Assembly: GCA_028874675.1 (NCBI GenBank)
Contig: JAPPJA010000557.1
Location: 1-15,710, forward strand
Source: Chloroflexota bacterium
Lineage (GTDB): Bacteria > Chloroflexota > Dehalococcoidia > Lucifugimonadales > UBA3495
Length of the DNA: 15,710 nucleotides
Direction: 5' to 3'
Shown: in pieces, positions 1-6,922 of the stretch
Position numbering within the stretch: position 1 is the stretch's first letter
How the letters are laid out: the number at the start of each line of letters is the position of its first letter
Notes under the pieces: model-generated
Database searches by the model: none
What the model saw: only the letters and a program-made list of their open reading frames with translations
What the model was told of the DNA's origin: nothing
Program-made: the position numbers and the translations under genes

Positions 1-1299
1 GATCGACAATATCTGAAACTGAGTCTGGTGGGGGTGGAACACGTGCTGGCCGTCGCCACTGATGAGAGTCCAGCGCTCGGTATCGCCCAGTTGCACTGTT
101 TCGTCAATCCGGCTCATGTCCATTTGGACTCCGTTGATTGACCAGGTTGGGCTGAATTCCCAGAAGTTGCGTGAATCTCTCATTCGAAAAATCCGGTCCA
201 CCATAATCTCCGACTCGGAAATTCGGTCAATAGTTGCCAGCTTATCGGGGAGCGGGCCGGTATCGGACACGGAACCGTTCGGTCTGAGTTCAAGCACACG
301 GCCAAGCTCTTCGTCAACCAGGGCAACGGGAGACTCACCTACATTGACTATGATCTCTTCCCGGTCCCCGGGCGCAATGATCGTTTGGTCCAGCACGACA
401 GGGCTGGCCAGATAGCCGCCGTCGGAGGCTATCTTGGTCATGGCGGCCCCGTCGACGCTGAGGCGGTAAATTCGGGCTTGACTGCCATTCAACAGCCGGA
501 GTCGAACCAACCCTTCGGGCACCTCGACGAACGGGTTAATCGTGCCGTTCACCGTCAGAGTAGAATACAGTTTTCCTTCGTCGTCCTCGTCGATGGCAAA
601 GTCCAGTTGGCCATCGACGGTAAAGTCTCGGTCCTGGATGATTACCGGTATATCGTCAACGCCATAGGTTGCCGGCAGCGCTGCGTCAGCGGGGTTGTCG
701 TCTTCGACTATTATCAGGCCGGCGGCGCCGCGATAAACGTGCTCGGCCGTGGAGCCGTGGGCGTGGGGGTGATACCAGAGAGTGGCTGCCGGCTGGATTA
801 CGTCGAAGTCGGCTACCCAAGTTGCCCCAGGTTCGATAAGGCTGTGTGGGCCGCCGTCGTCCTCGGCTGGAACATCGGCGCCGTGCCAATGCGTTGTTGT
901 GACATCATCCAATTCGTTAGTAACGTTTATGACCACCGAGTCTCCGGCATTGAGACGAAGTGTGGGGCCGAGTACAGGCATGCCGTTAAAGGAGTAGGTG
1001 TCCGTCAGAGCTGCTTGCCGGTAGTCGTGCCGCGATTTCCCGATTTTGAGGTCATAATGCGCGACACCCTCTTCGTCAAACCTCGGGTCCATCAACTCAG
1101 GGATCGAGAGCGGCGCAACTGAAGGAGTTTCCAACGGCACACTCTCGACCGCGCCGCCACAGCCGGCCAGCAGGGCGGCGGTCACGAAAGCGCCGATTAC
1201 AATGCTTATCCTGACAATATCACCAGTGCAAAGGCTGGGTGTAGTCGCTAACGAACCGTCGGATAGACGTCTTGGACAGTCAAACTTGCTATGTTTCAA
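1..1299 (-). CDS. Multicopper oxidase, lipoprotein (partial, C-terminus off the left edge)
   Basis: Reading the minus strand gives an uninterrupted frame of 433 codons that leaves the window at base 1. It is a three-domain multicopper oxidase of the CueO/CotA/laccase type, which oxidises phenols or metal ions outside the cytoplasm and reduces O2 to water. Copper-ligand motifs appear in the right order: THWHG (His137, His139), WYHPHAHG (His177, His179) and, at the edge, QHVFHPHQTQFQIL (His419, His422, His424), which aligns with CueO-type HPFHIHGTQF. The final HCH motif must lie beyond the window. A hydrophobic stretch ending LLAGC puts a lipobox cysteine at residue 47. The start is uncertain: no ATG exists in frame, and TTG 1299 follows AAAAGG. 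The open frame continues upstream to a double stop near 1470. With this start the signal peptide is long (46 aa). Exact substrate unknown. Confidence 0.9.
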   Translation of the reverse strand, partial: MKHSKFDCPRRLSDGSLATTPSLCTGDIVRISIVIGAFVTAALLAGCGGAVESVPLETPSVAPLSIPELMDPRFDEEGVAHYDLKIGKSRHDYRQAALTDTYSFNGMPVLGPTLRLNAGDSVVINVTNELDDVTTTHWHGADVPAEDDGGPHSLIEPGATWVADFDVIQPAATLWYHPHAHGSTAEHVYRGAAGLIIVEDDNPADAALPATYGVDDIPVIIQDRDFTVDGQLDFAIDEDDEGKLYSTLTVNGTINPFVEVPEGLVRLRLLNGSQARIYRLSVDGAAMTKIASDGGYLASPVVLDQTIIAPGDREEIIVNVGESPVALVDEELGRVLELRPNGSVSDTGPLPDKLATIDRISESEIMVDRIFRMRDSRNFWEFSPTWSINGVQMDMSRIDETVQLGDTERWTLISGDGQHVFHPHQTQFQILSI

Positions 1300-1498
1300 T
1301 TCATACCTTTTGGCAGGGGGATTCTGAGGCTTCAACAAAGAGAGACAGTAAGCCTGAACTTTCAATAAATTTTGAGGATGCCGAAAATCCGTAACTGTTC
1401 GAGTTTGACAGGACCTGATGCCGCCCCCTGGTTCATTCCGGCTCAGGCCGCAATCCAGAGGACTCTGCTACTATGAGACCTGCCAATAACCGACCCTT

Positions 1499-1528
1499 CT
1501 GGATGCCGGCTTTCTCAGGCATACCGGG
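1499..1528 (+). repeat. Degenerate REP-like palindrome (family B)
   Basis: The segment CTGGATGCCGGCTTTC followed by TCAGGCATACCGGG resembles the other family-B units in the window (for example 11243-11262), but its second arm is damaged. It looks like a single decayed copy. Confidence 0.45.
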
Positions 1529-1610
1529 TTGATCTGGCAAGAGAATCCCTTCAATTCTGAACTGTTACATTTATCCGTCAACGATAAGCAGTTGCCTCCG
1601 TGCCGCCGGA

Positions 1611-1640
1611 TTGGGTCAATGCCGCCCACCACGTTATAAT
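1611..1640 (+). promoter_or_regulatory. Putative sigma70 promoter for the amidohydrolase
   Basis: A perfect TATAAT (1635-1640) lies 18 bp downstream of TTGGGT (1611-1616). Transcription would begin near 1647, giving a leader of about 70 nt before the ATG at 1719. The -10 is consensus; the -35 keeps only TTG plus weak matches. Confidence 0.5.
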
Positions 1641-1718
1641 AACGGCGCGACAACGGGCGCACACCGGTTGGATTCATCGGCCCTGCTGCAATACTTAGAC
1701 TTCGAAAAGGAGGCCAAT

Positions 1719-2738
1719 ATGCCATTCGGAGGCAATGACTGGCTGGCTTTGACTCAGGAAGAGACCCTTGAGCCCGACATACCCATAATCGACCCTCACC
1801 ACCACTTCTGGGACAAGCGGGCGGAGCGCATACCCTACCAGCGATACCTGCTTCAGGAACTGGCCGACGACGTTAACGCCGGACACAACGTTGTTTCCAC
1901 CGTCTTCATCGAGGCGCGGGCCATGTACCGGGCCGACGGTTCCGTGGAAATGCGGCCCATAGGCGAGGTGGAGTTTGTCCAGGGGCAGGGAGCGGCCAGC
2001 GCCAGCGGACTGTACGGACCCTGCCGGGCCGCCGCCGCCATAATCGGCCACGCCAACCTTAACCTGGGCGCCGAGGTAGAAGGGGTGCTGGACGCCCTGC
2101 ATGACGCCAGCCCCTACCATTTTCGGGGCATTCGCCACTCGGTGACCTGGGACCCGCACCCCGAAGTGGAAAACACCGCCGCCCACAACATGCCCGGCCA
2201 GCTGGCCAGCGACAAGTTCAGGGAGGGAGCCCGCGTTTTGGCCTCCAAGGGCCTGACACTGGAGGGCTGGCTCTACTTCCCCCAGCTGCCGGAAATGGCC
2301 GACTTCGCCAAAGCCGTACCCGACCTGACCATCATCCTGAACCACATAGGTGGCCTGCTGCGGGTGGGTCCCTACGCCAATGGGGGCGAGGAGTTAATGG
2401 ACAACTGGCGTGCGGGCATTGCCGCCGTGGCCGAATGCCCCAACGTGGTCTGCAAGCTTGGCGGGATTGGCATGCCCCGCACGGGATTTGACTGGCACCT
2501 GCGGGACAAGCCCATCGGGTCGGAGGAGCTGGCCAGCGACATGGCGCCCATCATCAACTACTGCATCGAACAGTTCGGGCCCAGCCGCTGCATGTTCGAG
2601 AGCAACTTCCCCGTGGACAAGGTTTCCTACTCCCACCACATCCTGTACAACGCTTTCAAGCGGCTGTCGGCCGGCTACTCGGCCAGCGAACGGGCCGACA
2701 TGTTCCACGACGTGGCGGCGAGGGTCTATCACATCTAA
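1719..2738 (+). CDS. Amidohydrolase family protein (Amidohydro_2, COG3618-like)
   Basis: A 339-residue TIM-barrel metal-dependent hydrolase of the group that includes lactonases (fucono-/rhamnono-lactonase) and 2-pyrone-4,6-dicarboxylate hydrolase. The N-terminal metal motif is IIDPHHHFWD (HxH at His27/His29); LNHIGG places a conserved His at 209; the C-terminal motif is MFESNFPVDK. In many relatives the last strand carries Asp (GSDWP, GTDWP); here the position is Asn296. From memory this SNFP variant recurs in one branch of COG3618, so the protein is probably intact. The ATG at 1719 is chosen over an upstream in-frame TTG (1611) because AAGGAGG sits at 1707-1713, 5 nt before it. It stands alone as a transcription unit, and the palindromic repeat downstream (2773-2793) could end transcription. 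The substrate cannot be named; a lactone or carboxylic ester/amide from aromatic or sugar breakdown is plausible. Confidence 0.88.
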   Translation: MPFGGNDWLALTQEETLEPDIPIIDPHHHFWDKRAERIPYQRYLLQELADDVNAGHNVVSTVFIEARAMYRADGSVEMRPIGEVEFVQGQGAASASGLYGPCRAAAAIIGHANLNLGAEVEGVLDALHDASPYHFRGIRHSVTWDPHPEVENTAAHNMPGQLASDKFREGARVLASKGLTLEGWLYFPQLPEMADFAKAVPDLTIILNHIGGLLRVGPYANGGEELMDNWRAGIAAVAECPNVVCKLGGIGMPRTGFDWHLRDKPIGSEELASDMAPIINYCIEQFGPSRCMFESNFPVDKVSYSHHILYNAFKRLSAGYSASERADMFHDVAARVYHI

Positions 2739-2772
2739 ACCAAAGACAAGGTGGGATTTACATTTTCTGTAA

Positions 2773-2793
2773 GGGCGGGTTTGAAACCCGCCC
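2773..2793. repeat. Palindromic repeat, family A copy 1
   Basis: GGGCGGGTTTGAAACCCGCCC, an odd-length perfect palindrome with a central G, lies 35 bp after the amidohydrolase stop. As RNA it would form a strong GC-rich hairpin and may help stop transcription. Confidence 0.85.
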
Positions 2794-2863
2794 TGTATCC
2801 CACATTGGTGACAACTCGGGCAAATGAGGACTCCGTTCCGTTTGCCAGACTTGCTATTGGGCA

Positions 2864-2884
2864 GGGCAGGTTTCAAACCTGCCC
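2864..2884. repeat. Palindromic repeat, family A copy 2
   Basis: GGGCAGGTTTCAAACCTGCCC followed by CTACC. Compared with copy 1 the arms carry a compensated change (C:G to A:T pair at the fourth-from-outside region), so pairing is kept although the sequence differs. Confidence 0.85.
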
Positions 2885-3017
2885 CTACCAAAAGATGACC
2901 GGGCTTCGCATTGAGACCGACAGCGGACGCCGCCTTGGCGCAAGTGCGCATCCCACGTTGGCTTTAGTTTAGCAGGCAAGAATACCGGGGCTATCCCAAC
3001 ATAGCGAACCACAGACC

Positions 3018-3042
3018 AGGGGCGGGTATTGAACCCGCCCCT
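3018..3042. repeat. Palindromic repeat, family A copy 3
   Basis: Arms AGGGGCGGGT (3018-3027) and ACCCGCCCCT (3033-3042) surround ATTGA. It lies in the convergent gap between the amidohydrolase and the amidase and could serve as a bidirectional terminator. With copies 1 and 2 it fills most of the 357-bp gap 2739-3095, in which I see no gene. Confidence 0.85.
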
Positions 3043-3095
3043 GATTGTTTGAACGGCCATTTCCCGATTCGGCCTGGCTGTCGAGCGGATTGCCG

Positions 3096-4502
3096 CTAGA
3101 TGGGTGGCTTCATTTCGTGCCAGCCGGCGTGCTGCTGGTAGGTATAGGCCGCCTGGATGACGCCTGGCTCGTCGAAGGGTTTTCCGGCGATCTGCATTCC
3201 AATGGGCAGCCCGTCCTCGGTGAACCCACAGGGCACCGAGATGGCCGGAAGGCCGGTGACGTTGAAGGGAGCGGTGAAACTCTTTCCGCGAACCGTTGCA
3301 CTTGGGTCGTAGCCCTCGAAGGCCGCGGCGGGTTGGGTCATGGTGGGGGTTACCAGGAAGTCCACCGTCTTCATAACCTGCGCAAAGTCGCGCCGCGCCC
3401 AGGTCCGCACCCGCTGCGCCTGGAGGTAGTCGGAGGCGCTCAGCATTCCGCCAATGCGGAACCGCCCCCGGACAATTTCACCAAATTCCTGCGGCCTGGT
3501 CTTGAGGTTTGGTTCGTGGTAGGCGAAGGCCTCGCTGACCATGATTACCGAGTTGGCGGCCCGCACATAGTCCAGGCTGGGCAGGGTCACCTCCTCAACG
3601 CGCGCGCCCAGGCCCTCCAGCACGGTTACGGCCTGCTCCACCCGGGCTACCACCTCGCGGTTAACGCCCGGGTCGTCGGCGAAGAAGTAGTGCCGGGGCA
3701 GCCCGACTTTGACGCCCCGAATATCTTCCCGCAACGAGCGGGAGTAGTCGGGCACCGGCGCCTTGCTGGACGTCGGGTCCCGGGGGTCGTGGCCGGCGAT
3801 GGCCTGCAGCATGATGGCCGTATCTTCAACAGTGCGGGTCATGGGGCCGGCATGGTCCTGGGACCAGCTCAGCGTCACCACACCATAGCGGCTGACGCGG
3901 CCATAGGTAGGCTTCAACCCAACGATGCCGCACAGTGAGGCCGGGCCGCGGATGGACCCGCCGGTGCAGGAACCCAGGGCCCCGGCGCACTGCCCCGAAG
4001 CCACCGCAGAACCGGAACCGCTGCTGGACCCGCCGGTAATGTGGGCCAGGTTCCACGGGTTGCAGGCGGGCTCAAAGGGTGTTGTCCAGTCCGGGCCGCC
4101 CAGGGCGAATTCATGCATGGCCAGCTTGCCCAGCAGAATGCCCCCAGCCTGTTTCAGCCTGGCAGTGGTGGTGGCATCTTCGGTGGGTACCCGGTCAATG
4201 TCCACCTGGGAGCCGGATGTCGTGCGGATTCCGGCTGTATCGTAGAGGTCCTTCAGGGCAAAGGGGATGCCGTGGAACGGCCCCTTGTAGGCGCCGCGCA
4301 GGATATCCGCCTCGGCGGTACGCGCCTGGGCCAGCGCTTCGTCGGCCAGCAGCATTATGAAGGAATGGAGGCGTTCGTCGGTGTCCCCGATACGGTCCAG
4401 GCAGGCCCGGGTCAGTTCCACCGGGGACAGTTCTCCTTTCCGGATCAGGTCGCCGGCTTGCCGGATGGTCAGGTAATGGAGTTGAGCATCTGAAGTTGAC
4501 AT
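3096..4502 (-). CDS. Amidase signature family protein (GatA-like, probably a stand-alone amidase)
   Basis: A 468-residue amidase-signature hydrolase. The Ser-cisSer-Lys triad can be placed by spacing: Lys84 in FALKDLYDTAG, cis-Ser159 in TGGSSSGSGS, and nucleophile Ser183 in SCTGGSIRGPA. The Lys-to-cisSer (75) and cisSer-to-Ser (24) intervals equal those of GatA. The usual Asp of the GSDTGGS block is Cys here. ATG 4502 is preceded by AAGGAGGA (4511-4518) with an 8-nt spacer. No GatB is present in the window, so a role in tRNA-dependent amidation cannot be supported; hydrolysis of a small amide, carbamate or urea derivative is more likely. A 66-codon gene 47 nt upstream, on the same strand, encodes a GatC/AtzG-like helical protein and probably forms a complex with this enzyme. 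Cytoplasmic; no signal peptide. Confidence 0.93.
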   Translation of the reverse strand: MSTSDAQLHYLTIRQAGDLIRKGELSPVELTRACLDRIGDTDERLHSFIMLLADEALAQARTAEADILRGAYKGPFHGIPFALKDLYDTAGIRTTSGSQVDIDRVPTEDATTTARLKQAGGILLGKLAMHEFALGGPDWTTPFEPACNPWNLAHITGGSSSGSGSAVASGQCAGALGSCTGGSIRGPASLCGIVGLKPTYGRVSRYGVVTLSWSQDHAGPMTRTVEDTAIMLQAIAGHDPRDPTSSKAPVPDYSRSLREDIRGVKVGLPRHYFFADDPGVNREVVARVEQAVTVLEGLGARVEEVTLPSLDYVRAANSVIMVSEAFAYHEPNLKTRPQEFGEIVRGRFRIGGMLSASDYLQAQRVRTWARRDFAQVMKTVDFLVTPTMTQPAAAFEGYDPSATVRGKSFTAPFNVTGLPAISVPCGFTEDGLPIGMQIAGKPFDEPGVIQAAYTYQQHAGWHEMKPPI

Positions 4503-4549
4503 TACTGCAGTCCTCCTTGAATTGGCTGGTTTGACCTGGGAAACCCTCG

Positions 4550-4750
4550 TCAGGCCTCCGGCCAGTCAGGGTGGAACTCGACGACCATTTCCTCGGCGCC
4601 GAAACTCAGGGTGTGCAGTTCCCGGGCGTAGGCGGCGTAAAGCTCGTATATGGGCTTGAGGGCCTCAAGCTCTTCCTGGCTCATGCCAAGCCCGGCCCGG
4701 TCAGCCATCAGTTTGAATTCTTCCATGGAAATTTCGCCCGCTTCAGGCAT
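4550..4750 (-). CDS. Small GatC/AtzG-like protein upstream of the amidase
   Basis: A 66-residue, acidic, mostly helical protein. The segment around residues 9-45 (EEFKLMADRAGLGMSQEELE, then KPIYELYAAYARELHTL) has the two-helix layout of the GatC N-terminus (a helix, a short turn with L-x-x-S/T-x-E-E-L, then a second helix), and its C-terminal tail (VVEFHPDWPEA) could wrap on an amidase as GatC does on GatA or AtzG on AtzE. ATG 4750 has a good ribosome binding site, AAGGGAGG, 7-8 nt upstream. It ends 47 nt before the amidase start and is surely cotranscribed with it. Similarity is by pattern and gene order, not by a search; it could instead be an unrelated short protein. A second Met at residue 9 is a weaker start. 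Confidence 0.75.
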   Translation of the reverse strand: MPEAGEISMEEFKLMADRAGLGMSQEELEALKPIYELYAAYARELHTLSFGAEEMVVEFHPDWPEA

Positions 4751-4811
4751 TGCGCAACCTCCCTTTACGTATTGGTGATATATCCATCTGGGGTCTCGAG
4801 GGAATGGGGGG

Positions 4812-4817
4812 ATTATA
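4812..4817 (-). promoter_or_regulatory. Putative -10 element for the GatC-like/amidase unit
   Basis: On the minus strand a perfect TATAAT lies 61 bp upstream of the ATG at 4750. No good -35 hexamer is seen 16-18 bp before it, so the promoter is either activator-dependent or of another class. Confidence 0.35.
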
Positions 4818-4890
4818 CATCCCTCGCCTGCCTTTGGAGCATCGGCCCGTGGGGCTATCGTTGCGATTCAGGTAGCTTTTGGCAGGTAGA

Positions 4891-4911
4891 GGAGGGTTTG
4901 AAATCCGACCT
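4891..4911. repeat. Degenerate palindromic repeat, family A copy 4
   Basis: GGAGGGTTTGAAATCCGACCT keeps the GGGTTTGAAA-CC core of the family-A repeat with several mismatches in the outer arms, and looks like a decayed copy. Confidence 0.6.
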
Positions 4912-5155
4912 GGCTGCATTTCGGCCGTTCTGCCTGTGCCAGACCACTTAAAAAGGAATGCTTCCGCCCGCAGGACAACAACCGAGGCCAACCACCTCAG
5001 CGCCCCGGAAAGGTACGAGGCTGTCGCCCAGGGTGCTGGCGGCACAGGTTTGATGAAAGCAGCAGGCGCCGCCGCCGTCTTTGCTGATTCAATCAGTTAG
5101 ACCATCAATTTTCCGATAAAAGGCGCGCCAAGGCCCTATGGTCGCCGAAAACTGC

Positions 5156-5184
5156 TTGCACCCGTGGGCAGGCCACCTTAAGAT
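5156..5184 (+). promoter_or_regulatory. Putative promoter for the flavin monooxygenase
   Basis: TTGCAC (5156-5161) and TAAGAT (5179-5184) are separated by exactly 17 bp. Transcription would start near 5191, 43 nt before the ATG. Each hexamer is only a partial match to sigma70 consensus. Confidence 0.35.
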
Positions 5185-5233
5185 GTACCAAAATGCCCGG
5201 CGCAATACACCGGACTCTCATAAGGAGGCAGCC

Positions 5234-6433
5234 ATGGCAGAACAGTTGGCACGCCCCACGGATAAGGCGGAAATTTACTGGTTTTCCGAGCAGCCCTACG
5301 GCCACGTCACCAGCCAGGACTTGGAGAAGTACGATTCCGGTCGGTTGGGCTTCCCCAACACCCACTTCGACCCGGAAAAGGCACACGTCCTCTATAACCA
5401 GTACCACGAGCAGTATGCCCTGGCCGACGAGGTGGGCTTCGACGGCATAATGAGCAACGAGCACCATGCCTCCTACTGGTGCATGAAGCCCTCGGTCAAC
5501 CTGGACGCCGCCGTAATCAGCAAACTCACCAAGAACGTCAAAATCGCCATCCTGGGCAACGTCATCGCCGTCAACGACCCCATCCGCATGGCCGAAGAAA
5601 TCGCGATGCTGGACTGTTATTCGGGCGGCCGGATAATCTCAGGTTTTGTACGGGGTACGGCGGTGGAGACCTTGCAGGCGGGCATCGCCCCTCCCGAGAA
5701 CCGGTCGCGCTTTGAAGAGGCCCACGACCTCATCATCAAGTGCTGGACCACGCCCGGCCCCTTCCGCTACGAGGGGCAACACTACAATTACCGCGTAGTC
5801 AATCCCTGGGTACTGCCGGTGCAGAAGCCCCATCCGGACATCTGGTTCCCCGGCACGGGCAGCCCGGAGAGCGTGGTCTGGGCGGCCAAACACCGGCATC
5901 CCTATATGAACCTGGGCGCCCTGGTGGACACCACCGAGTGGCTGCGGCAGGTTTATATCGACACCGCAAAAGATGAGGGATACCAGGCTGGGCCGGAACA
6001 CTTCGGCTATCTGCTTCGGTGCCTGGTGGCCGATACCGACGAGAAGGCCATCGAAATCGGGCGGGAGTTCATGTGGACCATAGAACACCGCCAGCGGGGG
6101 CCAATGGAACACAACGATCCGCCAGGCTACCAGTCGCGGGCGGCGGTGGAGGTGAAGGCGCAGCGTCCCACCGGCAACGTGGCCGGGGCCGGCGGCCTGG
6201 GGGTGGGCCTGAGTTACCAGCAGCTCCAGGACGTGAACAACATCATAGTCGGCAGCCCGGAGACGGTGACCCGCAAGCTGACGGAGGTAATCGAGCGGTT
6301 AAGCCCCGGATATCTGCACATCTACGGCAACGAAGGACATATGAACCACAAGGACGTGATGCGCTCCATTGAACTGCTGGGCAATGAGGTTATTCCCGCC
6401 CTGCACGAGGTCAAGCTGCAGCCCTACGAATAG
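5234..6433 (+). CDS. LLM-class flavin-dependent monooxygenase (luciferase-like)
   Basis: A 399-residue member of the bacterial luciferase-like monooxygenase superfamily. These cytoplasmic TIM-barrel enzymes use FMNH2 or F420H2 supplied by a partner reductase to insert oxygen into organic substrates. Visible family features are FDGIMSNEHHASYW (residues about 74-87), the strand/helix NVKIAILGNVIAVNDPIRMA followed by EEIAMLDCYSGGRIISGFVRG, and the C-terminal IVGSPETVTRKLTEVIE helix. ATG 5234 is chosen over an upstream GTG/ATG extension because GGAGG lies at 5223-5228. A perfect hairpin at 6480-6502 follows the stop. No flavin reductase is encoded nearby. The enzyme sits among hydrolases and transporters, consistent with degradation of a recalcitrant compound. 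Paralogous enzymes of this superfamily are known to be greatly expanded in SAR202 Chloroflexota. Substrate unknown. Confidence 0.92.
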   Translation: MAEQLARPTDKAEIYWFSEQPYGHVTSQDLEKYDSGRLGFPNTHFDPEKAHVLYNQYHEQYALADEVGFDGIMSNEHHASYWCMKPSVNLDAAVISKLTKNVKIAILGNVIAVNDPIRMAEEIAMLDCYSGGRIISGFVRGTAVETLQAGIAPPENRSRFEEAHDLIIKCWTTPGPFRYEGQHYNYRVVNPWVLPVQKPHPDIWFPGTGSPESVVWAAKHRHPYMNLGALVDTTEWLRQVYIDTAKDEGYQAGPEHFGYLLRCLVADTDEKAIEIGREFMWTIEHRQRGPMEHNDPPGYQSRAAVEVKAQRPTGNVAGAGGLGVGLSYQQLQDVNNIIVGSPETVTRKLTEVIERLSPGYLHIYGNEGHMNHKDVMRSIELLGNEVIPALHEVKLQPYE

Positions 6434-6479
6434 CTCACATCCCCCTTTCGGGAAGCAGAGCAGAAACTGAATCCCTTTC

Positions 6480-6502
6480 GGGGCGGCCATTGTGGCCGCC
6501 CC
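6480..6502 (+). terminator. Hairpin terminator-like structure after the monooxygenase
   Basis: GGGGCGGCCA (6480-6489), loop TTG, TGGCCGCCCC (6493-6502): a perfect 10-bp stem 46 bp after the stop codon. The T-tract that follows is weak (ATACTTTTAC), so termination may be partial or bidirectional between the convergent genes. Confidence 0.6.
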
Positions 6503-6599
6503 GAATTCGTAATACTTTTACACCTTCTCCGGGCGAGCTACGCTATAGTTCCCTTTCAAGTCGTACGGCACAGGCATAACAGTCGAATTGTAGCCAGGA

Positions 6600-6614
6600 C
6601 GGGTTTGAAACCCG
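6600..6614. repeat. Palindromic repeat, family A copy 5
   Basis: CGGGTTTGAAACCCG (6600-6614) is the family-A core; flanking CCAGG (6594-6598) and CCTGG (about 6621-6625) extend the symmetry. Confidence 0.75.
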
Positions 6615-6822
6615 CACTTACCTGGTATAAACCACCTGAATCGCAGCGCTACGACTCGGCAGTTACAGTTCAGAGTTGATACTCACGGAGTCCTGGAATT
6701 CGCCATTGCGGCGCAGATCGAAATGACGGTCAATGGCAAATGCACGTCGCACCTCGAGCCTTCAATAGCCCAGATGCCAGTGGTCCAAATACTTTGAAAA
6801 GATGGCTGGCGCTTGTCTATCC

Positions 6823-6885
6823 CCATTCCCGTGGGAGCCTGATCTTACAGCTGCGCCGAGGTTCCCGCCGGAGCGGTAACGACGG
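6823..6885. repeat. Degenerate REP-like doublet (family B)
   Basis: CCATTCCCGTGGGAGCC near 6823 and GGTTCCCGCCGGAGCGGTAACGACGG cut short at 6885 resemble the two opposite orientations of the family-B unit (compare the intact copy at 11531-11555). Both arms have mutations, so this is a decayed doublet. Confidence 0.4.
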
Positions 6886-6922
6886 TTTAGCCCCAACCCA
6901 TCAATACAGTCCAGCCGAAGTA

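Larger units (their letters stand above)
1300..1718. other. Intergenic gap between divergent genes
   Basis: This stretch is more A/T-rich than the flanking genes and I see no convincing gene in it. It should hold the promoters of the multicopper oxidase (-) and the amidohydrolase (+). It contains one degenerate palindromic repeat (1499-1528) and a good sigma70-like promoter for the right-hand gene (1611-1640), listed separately. Confidence 0.6.
4751..5233. other. Divergent intergenic region (amidase unit / monooxygenase)
   Basis: No convincing gene here. It holds the likely promoters for the two divergent units, one degenerate family-A palindrome (4891-4911) and a 6-bp palindrome CTGATT-C-AATCAG at 5084-5096 of unknown meaning. 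Confidence 0.6.
6503..6922. other. Intergenic gap with decayed repeats
   Basis: No gene is supported in this convergent gap. It contains a family-A palindrome (6600-6614) and pieces resembling family-B units: a doublet at about 6823-6885 and a very degenerate copy around 6692-6728. Confidence 0.55.

Noticed and set aside
385..1122. Long + strand open frame of 245 codons
   Set aside because: It is the antisense shadow of the multicopper oxidase, whose minus strand frame carries HWHG, WYHPHAHG and HVFHPH motifs in order.
2773..3042. CRISPR-like array of three similar palindromes
   Set aside because: Spacing is irregular (about 91 and 154 bp), units are about 21-25 bp and differ in sequence, and no cas gene is present; they are dispersed palindromic repeats.
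3045..3938. 297-codon + strand frame
   Set aside because: Antisense of the amidase; the minus strand has the full catalytic triad and a good ribosome binding site.
4743..5045. 100-codon minus strand frame upstream of the GatC-like gene
   Set aside because: It overlaps the GatC-like start in another frame and crosses a repeat; no family features.
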